A program made the position numbers and the translations under genes. Below the pieces are notes generated by a model. That model had not been told where the DNA came from. It ran no database searches and saw nothing but the letters and a program-made list of their open reading frames with translations. Below, piece after piece: positions 49,159 to 59,279 of a DNA stretch of 64,000 nucleotides. The DNA is from Monodelphis domestica (taxonomy: Eukaryota; Chordata; Mammalia; Didelphimorphia; Didelphidae), in assembly GCF_027887165.1 (NCBI RefSeq), contig NC_077231.1:186232103-186296102 (forward strand), written 5' to 3'. Position 1 is the first letter of the stretch. Every line of letters starts with the position of its first letter.

Positions 49159-49310
49159 CCTCCATTTTATCCCGTTGGTTGACCTGGTGCTTTTTCAGCA
49201 GGAGCAGCCACTGCACCTTTTTGACGTCTCCAACAGATGTCGCTCTGGGGAGTTTCCCCAGCTCCTTGGTTCGGAGGTGGTATCCTCTGGTGGTGGTCTT
49301 CCCCAAAGGG
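49159..49310 (-). pseudogene. Exon 1 array copy 8 (best coding match)
   Basis: The open minus-strand frame reads GYHLRTKELGKLPRA, then GDVKKVQWLLLLKKHQVNQRDKM, the closest protein match in the array to the intact exon and to human ANKRD26 (GYHVRDRDLGK...GNVAKVQ...NDRDKM). The donor position is GCAAGAG instead of GTAAGAG, a possible GC-AG donor. The N-terminal basic part is replaced upstream by unrelated sequence from about 49310, so the original start codon is absent. Confidence 0.6.
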
Positions 49311-49329
49311 CTATTAAGTGGCACTTCCA

Positions 49330-49960
49330 TCAAGAGGGTTATTTCTACACTCAGTCCAAGATGTGGAGAATCTTTGTCTTGATTATCGTAGGCAAGTAGA
49401 GACAAAAGACCCTGATACTTTCATTAAAGCTTTAGGTAGAAGTTGCTGGTTTGGGGCTCCTGAAACTCGGCGATCTTGTCTCACCTCAACTATGGAAATA
49501 ATATGAATTCGTTGAACTAGCCTTAGAAAGGCGTCCCAATCTTAATGTTTCTGGGAGAATAGACATTCGGGTGGGGGGGGGGAGGGGAGGCAGCCCATGT
49601 CTGTTAATCTATAGCCTCAGTCCATGAGGGGCAGGAAAAGGTCTGGGAGAACCATTCAAGTTCATGTTTGGGGGAGTGGTGCTCACTGATGAGAACTGGT
49701 TCCACCATAGCAAACATCCTTCTCCACCTCTAAAAGCAAGGAAGCACATTGGAGATGAACCTGTACCCTCTCTACTTGGCACAGCTATATGTGAGTTCAT
49801 CTTCCACATACAGTACAATGAGGAAAAGCATGTTATCTTTGCTGATAACATAAGCAGCTTCTCACTAGATGAGAAGTAGTAGCCTTCATTGATGATATCA
49901 TTAGAAAGTGTGGCTTGGCACCTGCTTACATTTGGTAGATATTCTCCAAGATTTAAAGAA
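49330..49960 (+). pseudogene. Unidentified coding relic, probably a retrocopy or old gene fragment
   Basis: Two open pieces on the plus strand look protein-like: DVENLCLDYRRQVETKDPDTF then IKALGRSCWFGAPETR (49350-49500), and FGGVVLTDENWFHHSKH, LKARKHIGDEPVPSLL, IQYNEEKHVIFADNI, SFSLDEK (49660-49879), followed in another frame by VAFIDDIIRKCGLAPAYI. No introns are evident within the second piece. I do not recognise the family. It abuts the exon 1 array and marks where copy 8 loses its 5' part. Confidence 0.35.
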
Positions 49961-50267
49961 TATTAAATGAAAATCTTTAAGAACAGCTAAGCTCACTAAC
50001 AGATGCAACAGTGTGGAAGTTTGGGCTCTTCTCCCAGGCATTCTTTCTTTGTTGAAAGATGGGTTCTCTTGGGAGGATTTTACTCCTCTAGGCCTAATTT
50101 TTATGTCTCTTTTAGACCATTAAAAATTCCCCACCTGATGAAGAGCCGCCCTCTTCCACTTTTTCAAAATATGAAATTTTTGGAAGTTTTTTCTGGACAT
50201 CAAACTTAAATTTGTTTTATTGCCTCCTTCAGGCATCTCACCTTTTGAAGGCAATGCTAGTGAGTAT

Positions 50268-50440
50268 ATAGCTGAAAGCAGTGTACTAGTGAGTAGAGCT
50301 TGGACGCTCTACTTTTGACTTGGGTTCAAAACTTATTTCAGACACTTGCTAGCTATGACTGAGCAAGTCACTTAACCTTTTTATGCTTCAATTTTCTCCT
50401 CTGTAAAATGGGGGTGGGGTTGGATTCAATGACCCCCATG
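50268..50440 (+). mobile_element. MIR fragment
   Basis: Contains GAGCAAGTCACTTAACC and CTCTGTAAAATGGGGGTGG. Confidence 0.6.
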
Positions 50441-51239
50441 TTTCCAATACTAAACCAATGATTTTGTGATCTATTGATTACAACTTCCAACCCTCCACAA
50501 ACAATATCACAAATTTGCATATCAGAGTTGGATGAGACCTCAGTGTCCATATATCCCCATCCATACAGAAAGACACCCCAATATAACATTTATTAAGCAC
50601 TCCTCCAATCTTTGCTTAAAATCCTTCAAAGGAGGGAAAATTTACCATTCCACTTTTGCAAAGCACCAAATATTTGTAAGCTTTTTTTTGGATATCAAAC
50701 TTTAGTTTGTTTTATTGCAACTTTTATTTTATTATGTTTGTGACCTTCAAAATTGGTGTCAATCAAGGTTTGAGATAACAGCAGAGTGGTGAGTTTAGAA
50801 TTGATGAATTTGTCCTGGAAAGGCATTTTGTTTTGTTGAGTGGAAATCAAATAAGGTGGCAGCTACAACATTCATTTTAAACTGTCATCTAGAACTGAAT
50901 GTAATGCAATAGATATGAACTCACCAAGGCAGCATACAGAAGGACTTATGTTCATGCTTCTCTTATTTCAACCCAAGTTCAAATTAGCTTTTTTGAGGCT
51001 GCCATTTCACACTGTTGAGTATTTTGAGCTTGCAATCTGTTAAAACCTCATTTTTAAAAAGACCATCTGTTCTCTAATTATTCCTTCTCCAACTGAAACC
51101 CAAGATTTAATATTTATTACATTTTATCTTCTTAGATTTGGACCAATCTCTTAACCTCTCAAGATCTAGCATGTTAGCAGTATCTATGACTACAGAATAT
51201 AAAAATGACATCTACAAAAACATTAAAGAAACTAACACT

Positions 51240-51465
51240 CATACAATGCATTAAAGTTTGTGGAGTGCTTTACAAATTTTGCTTCATTTTTTTCTCACAG
51301 GTCTGAGAAGTCAGTATAATTCTTATCCTGTTTTGCACTTGAAGTAACTTAAAAAGTTGGAGGCTGTAACTTGTCCAAGATCACATAGATAATAATGTCA
51401 TGAAGATGAATTTAAAATTGTTTTCTTGATTTCAGATCCAGCTACTCTACCCACTATGCCACCTA
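51240..51465 (-). mobile_element. MIR fragment
   Basis: Contains GGAGTGCTTTACAAATTTTGC and CTGTAACTTGTCCAAGATCAC. Confidence 0.55.
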
Positions 51466-51469
51466 AATT

Positions 51470-52860
51470 ATATTTAAATATTTAAATTATTTTATTGAAC
51501 TAGAAAAAATAATAAAATTCTTTTGGAAAAACAAAAGTTCAAGAATATCAAAGGAAGTAATGAAAAATGTTAAGGAATGAGGTCTAGTATTACTAGGTTA
51601 CAAACTATTATAAAACAGTAATCACCAAAACTATCTGCTACTGGCTAAGAAATAGAAAAGTAGATCAGTGGACCACAATAGAAATACAAAACAGTCATAA
51701 AAGATTATAATAACTTTGTTTGACAAAGGTAAAGATCCAATTTTTTGGAAAAAGTTCAGTATTTGGTAAAAAATTGTTGGGAAAACTGGATGGCAATTTG
51801 GCAGAAACTTGATATGAACCAATATCTTATACCATTTACTAAGATAAGAACAAAATGTATACATGAAGTAGGCATAAAGGAAGATATAAGCAAACTGGAA
51901 GAATAGGGAAATATTACCTATTAAGTTTATGGATAAGAAAAGAATTTATGAATAAAGAATAGAAAGAATTGTGAAATGTAAAATAGATCATTTTGAGTAC
52001 ATTAAATTGAAGTTTTTTTAAAAATTTTAAATAAAACTAATGTAGCCAAGATAAAAAGAAAGCAAGTTGGGAAAAAAATTTTCATAGACAGTTTTCTCAG
52101 ATGATTTATATCTAAAAGAACATTGTCAAATATTTGAGCTTTTTCTCAATTGATAAATTATCAAAACATGAACATATGAATATATATATATAATTGAGAA
52201 AATGCTTTGTCATTACTGATTAGAGAAATGCAAATCAAAGCAAATCAGAAATCATCTTACCTATCAGACTTGCTAAAATGATAAAAGAGCAAAATAATGT
52301 TGGAGATGTGGGAAAATGGGAACTAGGACATTGTTGGTGGAACTGTGAACTGACCCAACCATTTTAGAGAACTATTAGGAATTTTACTCGGGGTTATAAA
52401 ACTGTGTAGCTTTTCACCCAGTAATATTATTTATAGTGGCTCTTTGAGGTGTCAAAGAAGGAAATTGAAAGTTTGCCCATCAATTAGAGAATGGCTAAAG
52501 AAGCTGTAGCACATGATTGTGATGGAATACTTCCAAGCTTTAAGAAATGACAGGGTAATTTTGAAAAAAAAAATAATGTGGAAAGACCTACATGAAATTA
52601 TGAAGATTGAAGCAAATGGAACCAAGGCAATGTTATATGCAGCAACAGAATTATTCTTGAAAGTATTACTTCTGTATGTCTACCTCCAGAAAATCAAATT
52701 ACCAATAGAAATAAGGAAGACATAGTAAGAGAGAGGGATCAACATCATGCTGTGGGATTGACTATTTCAGTGGATTCGCCAATAGCAAGCATAATGGCTA
52801 TAGTGGAACAAGAAAGATAATGTAATTTTTAGGCTTTTAAAAATTCTGTATAGAAAAAAA
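51470..52860 (+). mobile_element. Older L1 fragment (ORF2 C-terminus and 3' end)
   Basis: Plus-strand sequence matches the complement of the L1 at 15.7-17.0 kb, with more divergence: ACCAAAACTATCTGCTACTGGCTAAG, the AGAGAAATGCAAATCAAAGC block, GAATGGCTAAAGAAGCTGTAGC and WKDLHEIMKIEANG. Highly decayed. Confidence 0.7.
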
Positions 52861-53090
52861 CTCCAGAATTGTCCTCTCTTTTCCTCTTTATTTTTTTCTC
52901 CCTGTTTATTTGGAGAAAATAGAAAGGGTAGTAGCAAATGAGCAAAATCTAATATCTAAAGCTGGTAGAGGAAGCAGGATGAAGAAATTAACATTGGTGT
53001 TGTGTTGCCAAAGAGAATTTTCATTATATGGAAGAAGAAAAAATTATATTTGAGGTGCCCAGTCACCTTATTTAAATTTAACAAAATTAC

Positions 53091-53198
53091 CTCTGAAACT
53101 TATCTGCAGCATTCATGTCTGCTCCTTTCTTCAGAACAATGGCCACCATTTCTGGGTTATTTTCAGTAATAGCAAGTAAAAGTGGTGTGTGCCCATCC
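53091..53198 (-). pseudogene. Ankyrin exon 4 relic of the minus-strand ANKRD26-like gene
   Basis: The minus strand shows acceptor GATTTGGCAG, then DGHTPLLLAITE, then (shifted by one base) NNPEMVAIVLKKGADMNAADKFQ and donor AG-GTAATT. This corresponds to the exon encoding [33 protein letters not shown] in human ANKRD26 (from memory). The exon is 108 nt; the frame needs 107, and the extra base lies in a run of five A, creating GAA AAA TAA in frame. Splice sites look usable. The lesion is either a true pseudogene frameshift or a homopolymer sequence error; exon 3 has a similar lesion. Confidence 0.8.
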
Positions 53199-54239
53199 TG
53201 CCAAATCTTTAAACAGGCCATGAGAAATGTTATGATGCCATAATGTCTCCACAGAAGGTTGAATCAAATGTCACTATAATGGATTGGACCTGACAAGGGA
53301 TGATGGTCCCCTCTTAATGGTCCCCTGGAATGCAATCAGACACTTTCTAATCCAAATAATTTGCTTGGCCATAGAGAAAGGACATTCAGAACTGGGAAAG
53401 GAGGTTCATTCAAGATCAGGTAATCATTCTCCTGAGCACAGCTTCCTGAGGCTCACATACTATGAAAATGTTCCAGAGTTCCAAGGAGGGACACTGACCT
53501 ATATCTTGGCCATAAGACAAAGTTGAGTAGGACAGGGAGGGGAGACTCTAAAGCTTAGAACACAAGCCCCTGAAGACTTTCAAGGACCCCCTAAGAGCCT
53601 AGAATACCACAAAGTCTCTACTGGTGAGGTTGCTGCTGAGGGGAGGGAGCTAGGTAGGATTAGCTAGGGGAGAAGCTTGCCTGGGATGTGAGAGGGAGAT
53701 GTGCATGCTATCTAATAGCTTTCTATTTTCTTAGCTAATTATTCTCACTAACTAATCTTTCCCCATTTCTTCCTGCTGAAGGAGTTCATGCATTGTCCAT
53801 GCCTTCTAAATGTTGATGCCTTGAGTATAAGCCTTCATTGTTCCACCTTAGCTTTATTAGAACTACATGAGCTATAGCAGGGGCTCCACACTGAGAGAGA
53901 AAGTACATATGTCCATTATTCATAGATCAGCCTGAATGAGGAGAAGCTCTTCACGTTAGGCGTAAGGTGACAAAATGTTTGGCCACAGATACCAACAAAC
54001 ACATGAATGAGGCATAGTAAAAGAGGACTAGAGTTGTACTTTCCTTTGGTGGAAGGAGTACTCATGCCAATGAAATGATAGGTCTTTTTGAATTTTGAGT
54101 TTTGAGATTTTGATATATGTCCTTAAAGTTAAGATATTTGGGCTTTATATAGAAAAATCACCAAAGAAATGATTTTTAAAAGAGATTTTACTTACTAAAC
54201 ACTTAAACTTTTTTTAAAATGACACACAAAACTGTTTTC
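53199..54239. other. Intron of the ANKRD26-like relic, no further feature recognised
   Basis: Between exons 3 and 4. One 80-codon open frame at 53284-53526 has no recognisable motif. Confidence 0.45.
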
Positions 54240-54375
54240 TCTGTCACCTATATTCTCAGAGAAGTGCCTAGATCACTGGGGGGTTAAGGACATTGCCCAA
54301 TGTCATGCAGTCAGGGTGAATTGCAATGAGAACTTAAATTTGTCTCTTTCTGCCTAGAAGACCAGCTCATTTTCT
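54240..54375 (-). mobile_element. MIR fragment
   Basis: Contains GGTTAAGGACATTGCCCAATG. Confidence 0.5.
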
Positions 54376-54754
54376 AGTAGGCAATGCTGCTTCTATGATT
54401 TTCACAATCTAGTTATTTATAATTAATATTTGATTTGACATGGTTCTCAGGAGACTTCTCATATTCTAACTACAATTGTACTTGGGAATTCAGGTTTAAA
54501 ATCTATGATTTACAAAGGCAAAAACTTAAAAATAAATAAAAATGAAAGTAATTATTTACATAACATACAGAACTTCCATTTATAGTGTTATGGGTCCCCA
54601 AATACTGTAGGTTGAAAAGAGTAAAGTGTGAAAAGTATTACTATAAAATGAGTTTCTCTAAATGAATGAATTCAGTATATATTAACTCTTTATAAAGGTT
54701 ACTGACAGAAGCTAACAGTTGGTAATTGATAACATTACGTTTTATTTAAAAGAA

Positions 54755-54870
54755 CAGGTATGTAGCATAGTAGATAGAGCAGAGAATAGGGATTCATATT
54801 TAGCTCTTAGGCAGGTTCTCTAATCTTTACTTTTCTCACATGTAACATGATAGAGATAGACTAAGTCTCC
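54755..54870 (+). mobile_element. MIR fragment
   Basis: Contains GTAGCATAGTAGATAGAGCAG, a MIR head, next to the hAT-like element. Confidence 0.5.
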
Positions 54871-54878
54871 TTTAACCA

Positions 54879-55414
54879 CAATGGCAAACCTATTGCACAC
54901 GTGCCTAAGATGGTGTGCAGATCACTCTCTGTGGGCATGTCTGCAGTCCCCCGACAGAGTTCCTTATTTGAAAGCCAGAAGGATTTGGGTAGGGTATTCC
55001 CCTCCCCTTCTCCATACAACTGAGGATGTTCCTCACTTTCCCCACCCCTCTTCCCAGCAGCCAATGGGAGCACTTCCTCCCTCTCCTGTCTGGGGTAAGA
55101 TGCTGGGGGATGGGTTGGAGAGGAGGTAGGTTTGAGGGGAACTGAGCTCATCCTGTGGCAAATAGCTGGAGGGGAGCAGAGTGCTAGTGCTATTCTCTCC
55201 CTCTCTATACCTTCTTGCCATCACCTGCCCCTCTTCCCAGCAGCCAATGGGAGTGCTTTGTCCCTCCCATCTGGGGTAAGGGGGAAGTTGAGGACAAGGA
55301 GGGAGGGGCGAGGCCCTCCATCTTGGAGGACAGCAGGTGAAAATCAGTTGGAGGGGGGAGGTACATAGCACTGAGCAGATGGGGCCTGGCACTCCTCTAA
55401 AAGGTTCTCTATTA
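54879..55414. mobile_element. Non-autonomous hAT-like DNA transposon
   Basis: The ends are imperfect inverted repeats: CAATGGCAAACCTATTGCACACGTGCC at the left, and the complement of GGCACTCCTCTAAAAGGTTCTCTATTA at the right. TGTGGGCATG after the left end is typical of this marsupial/mammalian hAT group. A block of about 55 bp (CCCCTCTTCCCAGCAGCCAATG...TGGGGTAAG) occurs twice inside, at about 55043-55099 and 55221-55278. No transposase frame is present. An 8-bp flank match was not convincing. Confidence 0.55.
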
Positions 55415-55461
55415 CTATCCTATAAGGTTGAATCTGTCTCTAAATCTATGTAACTATGATT

Positions 55462-56292
55462 TGTGAAGATTGGATTTTGCTATCCCCTGATTGTAACAAT
55501 GAAGGTACTTAGCTCTTCCTTTATTGTGAAGATTAAATCATAATCTCCTGTCTATTTTTAACTTTTAATCCCCAAAGTTTAAACCCAGTATTTAAAATAG
55601 ATCTACCCATTTTAACCACAAAAAGGTATGAACTAACTACAAACAGGTAAAAATGTATGAACACCCATTTCATACATTGAGTGGTAGATCTGTGACCCAT
55701 GTGTGAAAGAGTGGGCAGTCCTGAAGAGAACCATTGGCTGTGATGGGTAGACATAAATTTTAGGGGAGATGATACAAGAGAAAAAGGTTTTTAAATAGTG
55801 GAAACAGAGACACACAGGGACCATCATCAGTCACTTGGGCTTGGACTGAGATGGATCAGTCACTTGGAGTTGGACTGGAGGACAGACACTGGGACTTGGA
55901 GTGAAGACAAGTGACTGTGGAACTGGACCCCTGGAGGATCTCGTGCAGGAGACCTCAGACTGCTCTCCTTTTAGATGATCACTGTGGTGAGTGTAAAGGC
56001 TAACTTCTTTCCTTGTACTTTCTGGAGGTGTGAACCTCTGAGAAAGACCCATTGTCTTGAGACTCCTTTCCCCTGACTGGTGCCTTAGAATTTCTAACTA
56101 GTTAAGAGGAAGACAGAGTTTTCTCTCTCTTTCTCCCCTTTTCTCTCTTCCTTAATATCTTCTCTCTATTGTAAAAATAAACTACCATAAATTACAGTTT
56201 ACTTGAGTAATTCATTTTGGGTTTTAGTAATTAAATCCCTGGGGACCACCAATTAATTAAATATATAAAATCCAACCATAAACTTTAACATA
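55462..56292 (+). mobile_element. Solo LTR, family B (fossil)
   Basis: Begins TGTGAAGATTGGATTTTGC, ends near TTTAACATA, with the 4-bp duplication GATT (55458-55461, 56293-56296). It has a polyadenylation signal (AAAATAAAC) near 56177 and the shared 3' block AAATCCCTGGGGACC. It abuts exon 3 of the relic on its intron 3 side. Confidence 0.7.
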
Positions 56293-56347
56293 GATTACAA
56301 AGTAATGATTTTTTAAAAATAGATTTTCCTGATGAAAAATAGGTATT

Positions 56348-56520
56348 TGGTGTTTGTGCTTCAATGTTGGCTTTATTATCAAGCATTTTTACCACTAATG
56401 ATACATTATGCCCACAAACAGCATAGTGAAAGACAGTATTTTTTTAATATCCCCCAAATTGAATTTTGCTTTACTTTCTAGAAGAACAGTTGCACATTCT
56501 TCACAGTGGCATTCTACTAT
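56348..56520 (-). pseudogene. Ankyrin exon 3 relic of the minus-strand ANKRD26-like gene
   Basis: After the acceptor TTCACAG (56521-56523) the minus strand reads IVECHCEECATVLLE and NLGDI, matching ANKRD26 exon 3 (human about [24 protein letters not shown]). After a run of seven A the frame shifts by one base and continues NTVFHYAVCGHNVSL, KMLDNKANIEAQTP, matching NTALHYAV...LLLYDANIEAK. The expected GT donor at the end of IEAxx is not present (AT-ACCT is seen instead). About 173 nt is close to the family exon size. A solo LTR ends only about 30 bases upstream of the acceptor, inside intron 2. Confidence 0.75.
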
Positions 56521-56550
56521 CTGTGAATACAATATGAAGAAGAGTGAGTT

Positions 56551-57256
56551 TAAAGCTTCCCAAGTCGAGAGAAGCTTTAAGGTAGGAAGATAGAGGAAGA
56601 ATAGAAGTTTTGGATACCGCAAGGGGGGTGGCAGAGCCAAATTAGAGATATGAAGTGGCAGGAATGAGTCAGTAATGCCGGCCTTATTTCAATTATTATC
56701 AATGAGCCACAGCAAAACTCCAATCAGTGGACTACTCAGAAGGCTTGTACCCTTCCAGTGATCCAAACTTAATACCACACAGGTTGGAGAGATGATAGAG
56801 AAAAGAAAGTGCCTGGCCGAAGGCCAGGTCCCAGGTGAGAGAGATGGAGAAGGAACGGAATTAAAGATGGAGCTTGGCCAGAGGCCAAGCTCCAGCAAGG
56901 ACAGACATCAGTTGGAGCTGAGATCCAAGAGGAAGAGAGGGAAGAGAGAGGGCGGAGATCGCTGTGGCTGCTTTTAATGTCTTTGATATGCAAATATACA
57001 TGATACATAGGGATGATTATCATTGGTTAATGACAAGGTATAGGTGTGGTTTCTCTTAGCCAGGTGAGCACAAAGAAACCTGTTTTCCCGCCTAACCTGG
57101 GGGAAGCTGGGGTCAAGGGTCAGAGGTTTTCCTAGCCAAGTGCAAGACTGAGCATGCTCAAGACTGAGCATGCTCAAGACTGAGCATGCTCTCTTGTAAG
57201 ACAATCTGTACATACTAACTGTTTCCCTTGCCTATAGCTAGGGGTGGACTGCTACA
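56551..57256 (-). mobile_element. Solo LTR, family A (fossil), in intron 2 of the ANKRD26-like relic
   Basis: Same family as 41462-42108, minus orientation, with the 5-bp duplication GAGTT (56546-56550, 57257-57261). It is 59 bp longer, partly through three tandem copies of a 16-bp unit containing the palindrome GAGCATGCTC at about 57149-57192, where the other copy has one. It lies between ankyrin exons 2 and 3, about 30 bp from the exon 3 acceptor. Confidence 0.8.
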
Positions 57257-57345
57257 GAGTTCTGCAACTTGACTTTATACACTAAAGACTTAATTTTTAA
57301 TATATAAAAGGCAACAGTTCATATCCCAACATAAGGCATGGATAC

Positions 57346-57459
57346 CTTAATCAAAAGAGATCTTCTTTCACTGTCATGGATATTTAATTTGCATTTCCTC
57401 TCCACCTAGAGGAACTCACATCTGGATACTCATTAGCATAAGCCAGGTGCAAAGGTGTC
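57346..57459 (-). pseudogene. Ankyrin exon 2 relic of a minus-strand ANKRD26-like gene
   Basis: Read on the minus strand, an acceptor (TTATAATAG) is followed by one base completing a codon and then TPLHLAYANEYPDV, the canonical ankyrin opening; the 3' part reads RKCKLNIHDSERRSLLIK and ends at AAG then GTATCC, a good donor. This equals exon 2 of the family (human form about TALHLACANGHPEVV...RKCQLNV...ALMK). The two halves lie in different frames: the middle (SSSRW region) carries an indel and one frame has a stop, and the 114-nt length does not keep phase. It reads as a pseudogene exon with intact splice sites. Exon 3 follows 826 bases downstream with a solo LTR between them. Confidence 0.75.
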
Positions 57460-58129
57460 CTATTATAAAATAACATAGTAAAAAGTTACAGAATAGAGTG
57501 CACATTTGATCTTTTAGAATTACATAAGAAAGATCAAAATTATATAAAAGCTATTAGAGCATTTTAAAAATATTTTTCTGCCTACATTTTGTAAGGTTTT
57601 AAAAACATTTCTTATGGAACAATTTACTACCATTGGTAAAATTTACATTTACTCTTAGTACTTATGTTTACATAATAATGTATATGCAATTGAAATAAAA
57701 TTCTGGCTTGCTCTGATTTTAGGGGAACATTGACCTTAAATATCTGAATGTTTGAGAATTATTTTATTCTTCTTGTGGTAGAAATGGCGTATATGGGTAC
57801 TAGTGTGTTTGACATTTGGATGAGCTAGTTATTTTTCCCCCCTTAAAAGGGAAAGACTTGATTGGCTCAAAGGACTAGAGTTTGAGTAGAGTAGTTGACT
57901 TAGCTTTTCCTGTTTTAAGATTTACATAGCCCAGCTCATAACCACAAAGTACCTCTTACTCTTTTAAGAGATTTCCCATTGCCCAGGGAATCAATATACC
58001 CCCACAAACAGAAAAATTTCCAAATGGAGATGATGAGGATTGAATTACCTGAATCAGGGCTATATTCTTACCAAAAAAATTTTTTTCTATTCTATTCTAA
58101 TATAAAGGAAAGTTTTAACACTTTCCCCC

Positions 58130-58420
58130 TTTCCCTTCCTTTTAAAATGCTACATTCCTATTCTTTTCATGCCACAAGATCTCAGAGGCCAACCCTGGGA
58201 ATTTGGTCCATGTATGATAAATGGACCTTTACACCTTTTTCCTTCCCAGATCTAGACCACTCCAGCTTCAAGCTCTACTGCCATGTGTATCCTTGGGCAA
58301 TTCCTCTCTCCCTCATTTTGACCTCTAGCTTCCCTCTATGGGATGTCTTCCCCCACTAGAATGGAAACTCTTAGAAAGTAGAGTCTGCCTTTCCACCACA
58401 ATCAACACCAGTAAGATGAA
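58130..58420 (+). mobile_element. L2-like 3' fragment
   Basis: CACTAGAATGGAAACTCTTAG resembles the L2 3' end; upstream similarity is weak. Confidence 0.35.
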
Positions 58421-58719
58421 AGCACAACCAAAAACCAAAACAATAAAATATGTATTCCTAGCTCTCAGCCCAGTGACTGACAACATGGTAAAGGCTATGG
58501 AGGAGCCCAGGATAGATCAGGCCCACTGAGGAAAAAGCAGCCTTGAGAGACAAGCTTGTGAGCTTACCTGAGACTTTAGCAAGGCCAGTCTCTACCTTTC
58601 AGCTATGGGCTGCTCTCCAAGCTGTAACTCAGATAAGAAAGAATTCTTCTCCCAATATGATCATCATCAAAACCCTGAGCCTTTCCTCATTCTGAAAAAC
58701 AAAGAAATTCTTGTAATAT

Positions 58720-58990
58720 CATGTCTGTTAGAACCAAATATTTCTTTCCCTGAGTTACACAGGATAGATCAGCTGTTACTCTTTCTCAGTTTGCTTACAT
58801 TTGTAATGGAACTATGGTAACATTCTTGTGTGAAGTCATTTTGTAAACAATATCCTGTGGGAAAGCAACACCCCTCATTAATGTTGTAATGCTTAGTATT
58901 TTACTCTCTATAAAAGTCTTTCTTTTTGTCACAATAAAGGAAGATCATAGCTCCCATTCATGGTACTGTGTTTCTTCTGCTTGGTCTTTC
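58720..58990 (+). mobile_element. LTR-like 3' half (fossil), low confidence
   Basis: CTCTATAAAAGTCTTTC followed 17 bases later by CACAATAAAGGAAG and a pyrimidine-rich stretch looks like the TATA box and polyadenylation region of an LTR. Boundaries were not resolved. Confidence 0.3.
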
Positions 58991-59279
58991 TCAGGCATGC
59001 TGGCTGCTCTCTTTCATTTCCTTCTTCTTGTTTTACTCTTTCTCTTTGGGAGCTAGTCTCCTTAGTAAGCTGACCCTCTCTCTCTCTCCATGGCTTTAAT
59101 GGCCCTCAGATCCAGTCATTCATCACTGTATACTCACAAAGGACTAAATAAATGCTTTAAAAATTCCTTCATTCAGTTTTGTTATGCTGAATAGTCTATA
59201 TTTTTTTCCATTTCATTCTAATCTTGAGCATGAAGCTGATGTGTAAAAGGTCAAGACATCTGGTGAAATTTTGAGGAGT

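Larger units (their letters stand above)
46280..49310 (-). repeat. Tandem array of ANKRD26-like promoter/exon 1 units
   Basis: Seven head-to-tail copies (2 to 8) lie on the minus strand with exon ends near 46507, 47209, 47461, 47824, 48514, about 48805 and 49159. Spacings are about 0.7, 0.25, 0.36, 0.69, 0.29 and 0.35 kb, so long units (with intron flank) alternate with short ones (without). Recurrent landmarks on the plus strand are GGTTCATTTTATCCC, TGCTTTTTCAG, GCAGCCACTGCA and GGGGAGCTTCCC. The region is markedly CpG-rich. The pattern suggests unequal exchange within a promoter/exon 1 segment. Confidence 0.7.

Noticed and set aside
50097-50190. Plus-strand open block TIKNSPPDEEPPSSTFSKYE after a TTTTAG acceptor-like site
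   Set aside because: No donor follows, it is on the opposite strand to the ANKRD26-like exons, and the resemblance to NSNPVDESSEDS is too weak.
53284-53526. 80-codon plus-strand frame between ankyrin exons
   Set aside because: No recognisable motif, no splice support, opposite strand to the gene relic.
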